Assembly (NCBI GenBank): GCA_023525715.1 | Contig: CM042012.1 | Coordinates: 41,335,528 to 41,399,527 of the forward strand | DNA: 64,000 bases | Source of the DNA: Cichorium intybus | Taxonomy: Eukaryota > Streptophyta > Magnoliopsida > Asterales > Asteraceae | Direction: 5' to 3' | In this document: positions 47,972 through 61,526 of the stretch, piece by piece | How the letters are laid out: each line of letters begins with the position of its first letter | How positions within the stretch are numbered: the stretch's first letter is position 1 | The notes under the pieces: model-generated | Seen by the model: the letters and a program-made list of their open reading frames with translations, nothing else | What the model was told of the DNA's origin: nothing | Database searches by the model: none | Made by a program: the position numbers and the translations under genes

Positions 47972-48195
47972 GCTTCTACACCCACTTTTTGAATACATTA
48001 CCTCATATGTGAATGCGCATTACATGATTGGTCGTTTAAGAAACATTTGGCAGCATTTCCCCTTAGCTCCCAGGTATATTTGTAAATATATACCCAAGGA
48101 GCAAAGAGAAAATGACAACCAAATATTTCTTAAACGAGCAATCATGCAATACGCATTCACATCCTAAATGAGATAAAGTATTCAAAAAGAAGTCC
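47972..48195. repeat. Imperfect inverted repeat (about 220 bp hairpin) in the CACTA element
   Basis: The left arm (about 47984-48075, 'tttttgaatac...gtgaatgcg...gtttaagaaa') is the near reverse complement of the right arm (about 48090-48191). The loop contains 'aggtatatttgtaaatatatacc', itself palindromic. It sits about 220 bp upstream of the TNP2 start codon. It could be a MITE or an element-borne hairpin that yields small RNA. Confidence 0.75.
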
Positions 48196-48314
48196 AAAAC
48201 GGGGACAACCCGAAATCAATTTCTAAATCAATTTCGAGCGGGTATTTCTAAGCTTAAGATGATCAAAAAGAAAAAGAATTATGATAAAAATCAATGAGTT
48301 TAGGATGTAGAATT

Positions 48315-48600
48315 TATGGTTTGGGTTTAGGGTTTAGGGTTTAGAAATTAGAGTTTAGGTTTAGGGTTTAGGGTTTAAGGTTTTAGAATTTAGGCTTTAA
48401 GGTTTATGGTTTAGAATTTAGAATTTAGGGTTTACCGTTTAAGGTTTATGTCTTAGAATTTAAGGTTTAGGTTTATGGTTTAAGGTTTAAGCATTAAGGT
48501 TTAATGTTTATGTTTTAGAATTTAGGCTTTAATATTTAGGGTTTAGGTTTTAGAATTTAGTTTTTAACTTTAGGGTTTAGAGTTTATGTTTTATTTTAGT
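48315..48600. repeat. Telomere-like (TTTAGGG) degenerate repeat inside the CACTA element
   Basis: Units ggtttag, gggttta and variants (gaattta, ggcttta) repeat for about 285 bp. The plant telomere unit TTTAGGG occurs exactly several times in the first part (48325-48380). Location: upstream of TNP2, within the transposon. Confidence 0.8.
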
Positions 48601-48734
48601 ATTTTTGTTAATTATAGCATCCTACTTTTGTTTTTTGTTTCTATTAGAGCATTGTTGTTTCTTATTTTTGTTAATTAAAGTATTCTAATTTTGTTGTTTT
48701 CAATTATAGCAATCTAAAGAAATCGTTGACTAAT

Positions 48735-48915
48735 AAGTTCTTAACAAATAAGTCAAAATAAGTCCTAACTATCATACATTCCATTAACATAATATTAAGT
48801 CATAACTAATAAAGTTCTTAACAAATAAGTCAAAATAAGTCCTAACTATCATACATTCCATTAACATGATATTAAGTCGTAACTAATAAAGTTCTTAACA
48901 AATAAGTCAAAATAA
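48735..48915. repeat. Tandem repeat, unit about 77 bp, 2.3 copies
   Basis: The block beginning agttcttaacaaataagtc recurs at about 48737, 48813 and 48890 with nearly identical sequence between. Confidence 0.85.
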
Positions 48916-49494
48916 ATTCAATACATAATATTAAGTTCTTAAAAATATTAATAGCAATCATCAAATATCAAACATATCATACATCCAATTAGCAATTTCA
49001 AACAAATTCAATCATGTGTTTATATAAAAATATACATATACAATCCTATAATTTCACATATATTAACTAATGCAAAATCTATAAAAATTAACACAAAATG
49101 TATTCAATGTGCATATCAACAAATCCATATACATTAACATACATTTTAACACAATATTACACAATCAAAACTTTATACATCAAAGAATCAAAATGCATAT
49201 ACTTCAAATGATAAATCAATTCTCTATATAAAAGAACTCATCTTCAAACAAACAACTTATTACATAAATGATGCTAGAACTAAAATTTATAAAACCCTAA
49301 GTTAAACATAATAAAAGTTACCTCTTTTAGTTGAAAATTACACAAACAATGTTGTAGGAGATGAATGTTCCACGAAACCAAGCTTCAAACCTTGAAATTT
49401 CCAGCCAAAATCGCAGCTTCTTGAGAGGATTTTGAGGTTTTTTGGTGAAAAATGCGAGAAAAGAAACCCTCCTGTGGGTTTTCCTGATCGACAA

Positions 49495-49890
49495 TTTAGG
49501 GGCGACACCCTTTAGGGGCGACCCGGAGCAATAGGGGCGACTTATTGGAGGGAAACTTCCCGCTTTTTTTTGGGTCGTCCGATTAAAGGAGCTTTCAATG
49601 GACACGATTGAAACGAGTGGGGAGGGGCGGATAGTGGTATTAGGGGCGACATTATTAGTGGCGACATTAGGCTTTAGGGGCGACTTATTGGAGGGAAGCT
49701 TCCCGCCTGATTTTTGACCGTCCGATTGGCTGGGTTTTGGATGGCTAGGATTCCAAACGGTGGGGAAGCTTGGATCGTGCCTTTAGCGGCGACCCCTTTA
49801 GGGGCGACCTAAGCTTTAGCGGCGACACTCGGCTCGTCAGGCTTGGTGTCGCCCCTAAAGCTTATGTCGCCCCTAAAGGGGTCGCTGCTA
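49495..49890. repeat. CACTA right subterminal repeats (mostly TAGGGGCGAC)
   Basis: At least six inverted copies (TAGGGGCGAC) and two direct copies (GTCGCCCCTA) lie in the last 420 bp, mirroring the left end. Confidence 0.85.
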
Positions 49891-50075
49891 AAGGCACTAA
49901 TTCTTGTAGTGCCATCATTAATCCATCATTAACCCGTCACTATTCATCTTATTTATGTCGTTAATTAGCACACTTTTTCTATTTTTAATTCGTGGTTTAT
50001 AATATTTGTAATGATTTATTCAACATCGAGTATTATTATAGTATTAATGAATTTTCTTTAAATATAAAAAAATTT

Positions 50076-50195
50076 GGAAACATCAAATATTACATTACAT
50101 TTATCATACACCTAATCCCTAGTAGGATTTGAACCCGAGACCTCAAGAAGACCGGGTATACACCTGTGCCGCTGGACCATTAGGTCTTTGGCCGG
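50076..50195 (-). mobile_element. Possible tRNA-derived SINE fragment
   Basis: The minus strand has an A-box-like TGGTCCAGCGG and, about 40 bp on, a B-box-like GGGTTCAAATCC. The segment is missing from the paralogous place in copy A (near 23130). No clear target duplication was found, and the cloverleaf of an intact tRNA gene is not convincing. Confidence 0.45.
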
Positions 50196-50374
50196 AAATA
50201 AAATGAACGGCTCACTCCATCGATACGTTACATGTTATTGAAGAAGCAATTTAATATGTTTCTTATTGACCGAACTGATGTACTTTTGCAATCCAATGCA
50301 AATGTAAGTTGCATATTTCTATATCATTGGCTTGTGTACGAAAAGGTTTTAGCCATGATTGAAAAAGCGACAAT

Positions 50375-51010
50375 CTAGAAACTCCATAAGGATCCGTCAG
50401 CATAAAACTCAAAATTCTCCCCACAGTTGCCATACCCCACTGTCTGAGGTGGCGGTACCATCAGTCCTTCCGCCATGCTGGCAAAAAAGCCCGGCATCTC
50501 GAATATCTGTTCTTCATCCACGTAAGACTGAACTTCCGGCGACTCTTCTTTTTCCGAACTCCCCACCACACCTTCCGAGTCTCTGAAAGCCTCCGCTGCT
50601 TCTGCGGCGGCCTTTTGTATATCATCTACATTGCTAGACGTCGGGACCGGCAACCGCCACACTGAGTCAGCAAAATTTAAACACGCTGATTGCCCCCTGA
50701 ACGCCAACGCCGCCACGTCATGTGCCCTGGCTGCCATTTCAGCAGTTGGATGCGTCCCTAGCCACACCCTCGACTGCGTGTAGGGCTCTCTCACCTCACA
50801 AACCCACTTACCGTTATCTCTCATCCTCACTCCCCGGTAAACCGGGTGTCGAGTCTCCCTGAACTTCTTCCTTCCGGCTTTCTTCTTCGGGGTTTGTGAT
50901 GCCAGCTTGACCTCTGTTTCAGCCGCTTGTGTTGATGAAGAGGATCCAAACGTATCGTTTTCTGATGACTGTGAATGATATGAGTTATGCGATTGGATAA
51001 AGGCATCCAT
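50375..51010 (-). CDS. CBF/DREB1-type AP2/ERF transcription factor, gene B (211 aa)
   Basis: Paralogue of gene A with the same plan: CBF signature PKKKAGRKKFRETRHP (41-56), AP2 domain (57-114) with V14/E19, DSVWRL (115-120) and C-terminal LWSF. It differs from A at residues 77-80 (YTQS against NTKY) in the AP2 domain and in the linker after it, where B has 'GVVGSSEKEE' in place of 'RQESEKQE' and lacks the 'TVQ' before 'SYVDEEQIFEMPGFFASMAE'. No stop or shift. The TATA box is at 51111-51118. Role as for gene A: CRT/DRE-binding activator of cold or drought response, by family. Confidence 0.93.
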   Translation of the reverse strand: MDAFIQSHNSYHSQSSENDTFGSSSSTQAAETEVKLASQTPKKKAGRKKFRETRHPVYRGVRMRDNGKWVCEVREPYTQSRVWLGTHPTAEMAARAHDVAALAFRGQSACLNFADSVWRLPVPTSSNVDDIQKAAAEAAEAFRDSEGVVGSSEKEESPEVQSYVDEEQIFEMPGFFASMAEGLMVPPPQTVGYGNCGENFEFYADGSLWSF

Positions 51011-51110
51011 TGGTAGTTTGTGTTGGTAGCGGTTGCAAGTTTATGATATATCGGAAACTTTTGTAAGTTTTGAGTTATGAGTGATTTTAAGCAACTGATA
51101 AATGGCGACA

Positions 51111-51118
51111 TATATATA
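51111..51118 (-). promoter_or_regulatory. TATA box of DREB1 gene B
   Basis: CTATATATA on the minus strand, about 100 bp before the ATG, conserved with gene A. Confidence 0.7.
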
Positions 51119-51624
51119 GGCATTTTGGGGGCGTGTCTGGTGTGGATAGAAAACCAGCTGGGTGCTTTTGGGTGATGTAGCAAAGTTAGTAGCAAATTAT
51201 AAACTTCGTCCCTAAAGTATTGCCTAGTTTATGAATTTAATCCAATAGATTCAATTGTTACAAGTGAAGTAAAACATAGTGTACTATAACAACCATGTCC
51301 AATATTCTACACTAAGTCAAAGTTTCCATCAAATGTGTTCATGTGAGTGGACAGCTATGTCTTTTTACACAATTTATATTCGACGTCTTTGTTGTTTCTT
51401 GAACTTTTTTATTAAACTTAAAAATGCATAGAGATTTTTTAGCAAAATAACAAACCAAACACATAAATATTATTCAACCCAAACCCCAAATTCGAATATT
51501 CATCACAACCCGGAATGCATTCGCCCTAACCCAACAAATAAACATAATTTATGCTAATTATTAATGGTATGAAACAATTAATGAGAAGGCAAGGTTGCTA
51601 TATAAAGTCCATACATTCGAAAAG

Positions 51625-51689
51625 ATGAGTATGTATGTATGTATGTATGTATGTATGTATGTATGTATGTATGTATGTATGTATGTATG

Positions 51690-51751
<62 letters not shown>

Positions 51752-51752
51752 G
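51625..51752. repeat. Compound (GTAT)n(TA)n(GTAT)n microsatellite
   Basis: About 16 GTAT units, then about 25 TA units, then a few GTAT units. Confidence 0.97.

Positions 51753-53619
<1,867 letters not shown>

Positions 53620-53702
<83 letters not shown>
53620..53702. repeat. (TA)n microsatellite
   Basis: About 80 bp of TA dinucleotides. Confidence 0.97.
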
Positions 53703-53705
<3 letters not shown>

Positions 53706-54017
53706 CGTCATTATCATTATAAATTTTATAATAGAGGTCATTTAAATAAATGTGAATCAAACTACCCTTATACTTGTACCATATTCATTTGAAAGTCCTA
53801 TACCCTTTCAACTACAACCACTTAATAGCAATCATTCAATAGTTTTTAAGTTATATCTTATAGTTATCAAATACTCATTTGAATATTGGATACGTTTTAT
53901 ATATACTAATGGATATTTGGATACGTTTCATGTAGCTAATATTAATGAAATTTACTAATGGATTTTTATTTTCCTTTTATTTATACATGTCATAGGTATA
54001 TTAGTTGTGTGTGTGAA

Positions 54018-54236
<219 letters not shown>

Positions 54237-54527
54237 TTTCTAACAAAAAGCATTCATGTGGTTGAACAGTTTGTAATTCTAATATGAAATGTAATATGCA
54301 ATCATAGGCATTCATTTTTGGTGTAAACAGCAAAATGACAAATGACAAATGAAAAATTAATAAAAAAAATTAAAAAAATCTATTTATTTATTATTTTTGT
54401 CATTTTTTATTCACATAAATAAAAAATTAATATTTTTGTTATATTTTAGTAGAATATGTGTAACATTCTAATAGTGAAAATTATTAGATTTTTTTTTTAA
54501 ATTTTCTCATGAAAATCTCCTTGTCTC

Positions 54528-55585
<1,058 letters not shown>

Positions 55586-55700
55586 CGCGCATATCTAATA
55601 TTTAAATGTTTATAAACGTGTTATGCATAAGCACACATATATCAATGCATATGCACATATACTTTTTTTCTTATACAGTATGTAAAAAAATTTTGAGGGT

Positions 55701-56473
55701 TGTTTTTAAAGGGTTTTCTAGCAAACAATGAACACAAAATAATCTTATGGTTCACATGCACCCTAGAAAGATCTATGTTTTCTTCTATGAAGATAATAAA
55801 CTATAACCTAAAGGCCAACAATAATTTCTAAAGTTTAAATCAGAAGAACCAACCTCTGAATCTTGTTCTTTAAGCTAGCAGCAAAAGTATCCTGCCTCAA
55901 ATGCAAGTCATACCCACAGCAATAGAGAAGACAATTCAGCAGAGTATCTCTGGTTAAAGTTGGCATGAATAATGGGGAGCCAGAGGGTTCCTTTTATAGC
56001 CTCCTAGGGTTACACCTGAAACCCTAAGGAGCCTCCAAGTGGGCAAGCCTGTTGACCACTTGGACCAGATCCCTAAACCCTAATTAGGGTTTTCGCCAAC
56101 TATGAAGTTCCCTCCATATTGGCGCCAACTTTGGCCCCTGGCTACTGGCTGGCCAGTTATTCAACTATTGAATAAATACAAACCAGTCCCTGCACTTTTA
56201 ATTAATTAATTTAATCACTGAATTAAATCCAATTAATTCTAGATTAAATCTTAATTAATTATTATAGTTTCTAATTAATATATTAACACTTAAATATATA
56301 TTAATAAACCATTTAATTAATTCTATTGATTTATTAAACATTTAATAAATCAACCTTTTACTCTACTGAACTTTATCCTAACCTCCAGCTATGAGGGCAA
56401 CGCAAATGGACTTTGCTTCAATTAACAAGATAAATATAAATATAAAGTCATGGCTTAGACACCTAATCCAACA
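55701..56473 (-). repeat. Copia 3' LTR of a truncated element
   Basis: 773 bp, TGTTTTTAAAGG to AATCCAACA, followed directly by a minus-strand polypurine tract (plus strand gtctcccacttgg). A minus-strand TATA-like CTATAAAAGG lies at about 55990-55999. Orientation and purine tract show it is the 3' LTR of a minus-strand Copia whose body lies to the right. Confidence 0.8.
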
Positions 56474-59400
56474 GTCTCCCACTTGGATAAGTCTATGACT
56501 TTAATTTATCTTCTGATTAATAAACAATCTGCAGCTTTCAAGAAACTGCTGCCGAACTCTGACCCAGTCAGTTCTGTCCATAGATAAGTGATCATATGAT
56601 CCTTCGTCCAACAAGATATTTCCAGACACGAGACATGGATTGAGATCAATCTCTGTCCGATACTCTGTTTCCCGATTTCCGATTCTGCTTATAACTTTCG
56701 GACTTCTAATTGAACACATCAATTTAGTCCAGGCTGGCCAGCATTTTAGTCAACTTCAAAATCATTGAGCGGCCTACAGATATCTGTTTCCCATCAGGGT
56801 CAAGGAACGAATAAGCTTTGACTCATATGGTTGTGTCTTTTACTTATCAAATCGTACACAACAATGCGTTTTATAACATCGAGTTACCGATGCGTTTCGC
56901 ATCATCAATGCACAACCGACTTGTAAATTTCAACTCATATGTCTCCGCTTCAAGATCATACGATATTATCGTCTCAACATTGCTCGTGATGTAATCCATG
57001 AAACAATCTATTGAGCGCGGGTTTATCCAATACTCAAATCTCTATTTCTAAGTACTCATGAACGTTGTAGTAGTCTTACTGCAATGTCTAACTCCTTGGA
57101 CAATCTACAAACCAATTCACGACAGTCTTCGTTCATACTTACTCCCGAAAAGTATGAGCGACTGTGGACCTTTTGAATAATCAAATTATTCGGGAAGTGA
57201 AACATGCAAAATTGAAACTTAAAATCTGACTGGTGGCTACTATTGCCTAATTACCAACTCTCCACGAGGTAATCACCAAGTCGGATTTTACATAAAACTA
57301 TTATCGGTTTCTAGATTCCTTTTAAACTATTTAATTCATGTTATGTATCTATGTCTACTTGACCTTTCACTCTTTCTATGTATTCAAATGTTACACATTT
57401 ATACACTTTATCCGATCGGATATCCTTCCAATGATATTTCAATTTTGGTCATACCGTCATTCTCACTAACAACTCCATTCTATGTACTGTGACTTTCCAT
57501 GGTTCTCGGGATCTTTAGTCCACATGACTGTACCCTAAGACTATTTCGAGGTGTTATGATGTGCCGGTGAGCCACACGCGCTCCATCGGAATGCCAACGA
57601 AATTCCTTAACCATTAAGTCCTTATTTTAAAAAAAAACTTTTCAAATTGTTATCAATATTCACCCCTAATCATTTTCCAATGATTTCTCTTGTATGTACA
57701 AATCCATTAAGTATTCCCAGCCAGGTCATATCCTGAATCTGACTCACTATGCTTTAAGCATTAAGTCATCAAGACATGTTCATGACACTTCTGATCGATC
57801 CAAGAGACTTGTTGGATTCGATCTAGTCCTATTCCAAACCCTTTTGGAATCTCAGGATTACTTATAATCCTTGTGTCACAACTTTTAATAACTATATCCT
57901 TTCGGAGACTTTTTCTCATGCATCTTGAATATTATCAAGATCACGCTTACTGTGGCTAGATCAATGCTGCACCTTCTTTATATGCCAAATCATTAGACTT
58001 TGCAATGACATGAAATTCCTTTCCTAAGCTATGCATCTTGAGTCTCATCAAGATCATTTTGGCAGAATTTCGATCTATCTCATAGATGTTTACAACCACC
58101 TGAGTATGCCGTATCTCTATTAAGCCTTTCGTAGTGATCCGTCTCTTAACACCAAGTCATTACACTTTGTAATGAAAAGAGACGTTTCCTAGAAACATTA
58201 TGTAACAGCAACACTCCTACTGGCTTTGACACGGTTATGAACTATTCACAAAATCCAGAACTTTTGGCACATTTTGAGAATCCAAACCTTTCTGACATCT
58301 TAATGGAAATCTTTCAGCCCTTTCTCAAAATCCAATCCTTTGGCATATTTTGAGAATCTGAATATCCTTTCTTGCGAGATGCCCGCGGGGAAATCCCGGG
58401 CCCATGTACCTTTATACTGGCATATTCTTTGTGAGTCCCCATTAGTGTGCCGGTGATCCACACGCGCTCCACTAACGACTTACATTATGCAGTATCCTTT
58501 CAGATTTCATCTTCTATTGAGAGTGCTTCTCTCGGAGTCAATTACTTGACTCTGAGTATCGTCTCACTCAACCAGATGTTCTGAAGGTACGTTTCTGTCC
58601 ATGTTGGTTTCTTTTGATGATTACTCCCACTGGTTTTAAGACCAGTTGTAAAATCAATCAAACTGTCACATAGACTGTATCTCGTCCTAAGGTTCTCTTA
58701 ATTGGCAGCAACCGGGCTCACCAATGCTTCCAAGTAGTCGGATTGAAAATCCGTACCAACTATAGTGATTTACCACTATTCGGTATGTCACCCCGATCAT
58801 AATTACTTATGACGGTGATCAATACTACTGGTCAAGAGAAGACTATGTCAGTATTAAAACAGAAATCTGATTTCTGCTCTAAGCCTAGTGGTGACTAAAG
58901 GTTTTTTCACTTGGCTAATCCTGAACTCATTCAGGACTGTCCCAACTCCCACTGTTTTCTTAGAACATGAGTTCTTTCTAAAAGAGCTCTTTCTCTTCCA
59001 GTTACAGCGGGATAGCCAGTGAAACGACATTTCTGATTAGGTTCAGGCTAGTCATGAGGTTCGGACGAACACTACAAGACCCTGGACCTTTAATGTACAA
59101 GTGGGACAATCCCAGCTTTACATTTCAGACAATGTCTGCAAAACCTACTTAGTCGAAGGATGTGGTTGGAATATGGTCTATATGGTCTGACTGGTTTAGT
59201 GTTTAATTTATTGGAAACTAATTGGCAATGTATCTCATACATTGAGGATCGAACTGTTTCGACCAATGCTCTATCATCTTCCCTAAGACACATTATAACT
59301 ATTAATGTTCTTGGAAGAAAATAACTGTGAAACATTTTCCCAGTTTATGTTGTCACTCAGGTTATGTGGATCTTGTACTTCCTTTGAAGTCCTTGAACTG

Positions 59401-59880
59401 TTCAAGGTTTTAATCCAATCGCTTATTCTGATAAGCGAAGCCATATTCGTCATACGGAATGACAAATATTGCGAAGTACAACCAATTGTGTTCCATTTGA
59501 AGATTCGAGCAACACACAGCAACTGATGTGTTCGTTGCACCTAATCTTAATCTCTTTTACATCTCTATGTAAATTTATGACTTTGTTAATTCTGTTCAAG
59601 ACTTGCAATCCTCAGTTGACTCTAAGTCAGATGATTCCAAAATCCTATCCTCTGGATCTTTGGGTGATTCATTTCTTGCCACATGTGCCTTATAAAGAAC
59701 TTAATCATCATCTGACTCTAAGTCAAATGATTCCAAAGTCCTATCCAACTGGATCTTTGGGTAATTATTTTCTTGACACATTTAGAATTCAATTCATCAT
59801 GAGACTCTAAGTCAAATGATTCCAAAGTCCTGTCCAACTGAACCTTTGGTTGAATTGATTCTTACAAAATTTATCTTAAC
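56474..59880 (-). mobile_element. Copia non-coding 3' internal region, truncated by a SIRE insertion
   Basis: About 3.4 kb after the purine tract without any credible long frame on either strand. It holds degenerate internal repeats: a 'gtgccggtga(g/t)ccacacgcgctcca' block at about 57562 and 58448, 'gcatcttga...tcatcaagatc' blocks near 57920 and 58032, and a 90-96 bp tandem unit at 59618, 59714 and 59803. Its first part resembles the 3' region of the Copia at 1683-2462. The element ends abruptly where the next LTR starts at 59881. A decayed or non-autonomous element is likely. Confidence 0.65.
59618..59860. repeat. Tandem repeat, unit about 90-96 bp, three copies
   Basis: Units begin gactctaagtca at 59618, 59714 and 59803 and share 'atgattccaaa.tccta' and 'ctttgggt'. 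Confidence 0.8.
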
Positions 59881-60094
59881 TGTTGAAAAATATATTTTTG
59901 TATGTGACCATCACTGAAATAAGATGAACTGTTTTTATCTAACAAATATTATCAATTTATTTCAGGTTGCGTGAATTCAAGATCAAAAACAAGAATGAAT
60001 CAAGACCTGAGAAACTTTGAGAAAACAACCAAACCTGAGGAAGTAATGCTACGAACCAAAGAGCAAAATACAAAATATCACACTGCTACAGCAA

Positions 60095-60330
60095 TCACGA
60101 CGCGACAGACACTGTGGTCGCGACGTGAAGAGAAGCAAGGCAGAAGACCAAACTTCTACAGCAATCGCGACGCGACGGCAAGGGTGGTCGCGACGCGAAG
60201 ACCTTGGACGCGACACCACCTACTTCTTGAACGCGAGACTACCAACCCAACGCACTAACCAGTGGCCGACCAAAAGCAACACGATCACGCACCCTCGCGA
60301 CGCGACGGACCTTCCGGTCGCGACGCGAAG
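60095..60330. promoter_or_regulatory. Three pairs of TCGCGACGCG motifs, 23-bp spacing
   Basis: Starts at 60095/60118, 60165/60188 and 60295/60318. Within-pair spacing is 23 bp in all three; the first two pairs are 70 bp apart. In each pair the first member continues in AC and the second in AAG. The array ends about 16 bp before the TATA box. Confidence 0.8.
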
Positions 60331-60345
60331 CCTGTGTTCAGCAAC

Positions 60346-60354
60346 TATAAATAA
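60346..60354 (+). promoter_or_regulatory. TATA box of SIRE-like LTR
   Basis: TATAAATAA about 465 bp into the LTR, directly after the GC-rich motif array. Placement is as expected for an LTR core promoter. Confidence 0.7.
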
Positions 60355-61249
60355 GAAGCTCACCTCTTGCCATTCTAGTGCAGAAAAACCTTCCACCACA
60401 CTATACCCATTCAAGCACCAATACATCAAGATTACCCCACGTCCAAAGAGCAAAAAAAAACCTGCCAAAAACTCTCTAGAAAACCCTTCTCAACCAGAGA
60501 AAACACACACACAAACAAACACCAAACAAAACCGCTACACCCATACTCTACCCGACACCAAACAAAACCTCTATCCGACACCAAACTTCAAACCTCTAAA
60601 CAACCTCAACCCGAATACCAAACTACAAAACCTACACACCCTCTACCAAATACATACACCACAAAAACCCCGTGCATCTCAATTAAACCGACACCAAAAA
60701 CCCATTTCACCAAACACCAAAAACTACCAAACCTCATCCTACCGTAAAGAACAAGAATCGACGCCTCAAAGAAAACACCATCTTCCTCAGCTATCGATAA
60801 GTTCTTTTGAATTTACCTGTGTCGTTATTGATTTATTTAAACTGTTATAAATCAACTGTACCAAATATCCAATACATCCGAATTGAACCTTGACAACGAA
60901 AACATATGTGGACTGTATTTAACCGAGACATCTAACTTCTAACTTCTAACTTCTAACCTTTTTATTTATTGTAAAAACACTTTATCGTTGATAATGGCGT
61001 TTATTACATCTAACCTCTAACTTCTAACATTTACTTTATTTACCGCTTTCTGTCTATTTAAATACTGTCTAGATTAGATTTACCGCTTTATTTTACTTAT
61101 TTATAGTTTTCAGTAACTTAGTTTTAGTTTATATTTATTCCGCAACTCTTATTTATTCCGCATATTATAGCCAAAATACATATCTGTCACACAATAACCG
61201 GCTTAAAAAACCTTATTCGTGGAGATCAGTTATCGTATTTTTCAACAAT

Positions 61250-61261
61250 TGGTATCAGAGC
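61250..61261 (+). promoter_or_regulatory. Primer-binding site (Met-tRNA type) of SIRE-like Copia
   Basis: TGGTATCAGAGC two bases after the LTR end. Confidence 0.92.
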
Positions 61262-61526
61262 TTGTGTGATTTACTTTGAAATTTTTGTTGAGAACTTTTG
61301 TGTAGCGTTTTTATAAACCACCAATAAGTTTCCTTTAAAAATTTCATCTTAATATCACTTGTTCAAAAACAAAAAAAAAATTAAAAAACATTTAAAAATT
61401 ACTTGTGTGATTTATTTTGAAAATTTTTGTCGAAAACTTTTGTGTAGCGTTTTTATAAACCACCAATAAGTTTTCTTTAAAAATTTCATTTTAACATCAC
61501 ATTTTCGTTAACAAAAAAAATCAAAA

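Larger units (their letters stand above)
41993..49911 (-). mobile_element. CACTA (En/Spm) DNA transposon, 7,919 bp, with CCA target duplication
   Basis: Terminal inverted repeats CACTACAAGGTTTAGT (41993) and, on the other strand at 49911, CACTACAAGAATTAGT. The 3-bp target duplication CCA is at 41990-41992 and 49912-49914. Dense subterminal GTCGCCCCTAA repeats line both ends. On the minus strand it carries a TNP2-type transposase (44179-47755) and a TNPA-like gene (42493-44002), the usual En/Spm pair. Each gene shows a single-base frameshift. The insertion lies in the tandem-repeat stretch downstream of DREB1 gene B. Confidence 0.95.
59881..61247 (+). repeat. 5' LTR of SIRE-like Copia, 1,367 bp
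   Basis: Ends are perfect 12-bp inverted repeats. Before the TATA box there are three pairs of TCGCGACGCG-like motifs. A Lys/Pro/Asn-rich frame (60125-60850) crosses the TATA box and is not a believable gene. A short tandem of 'cttctaa' units lies near 60931-60957. Confidence 0.9.

Noticed and set aside
50100..50195. Functional tRNA gene on the minus strand
   Set aside because: The B-box and A-box resemble a tRNA, but I cannot fold a proper acceptor stem and anticodon arm from it. A SINE fragment fits better.
60125..60850. 241-codon Lys/Pro/Asn-rich frame
   Set aside because: It lies wholly in the SIRE-like LTR, spans the TATA box and has low-complexity composition without any recognisable domain.
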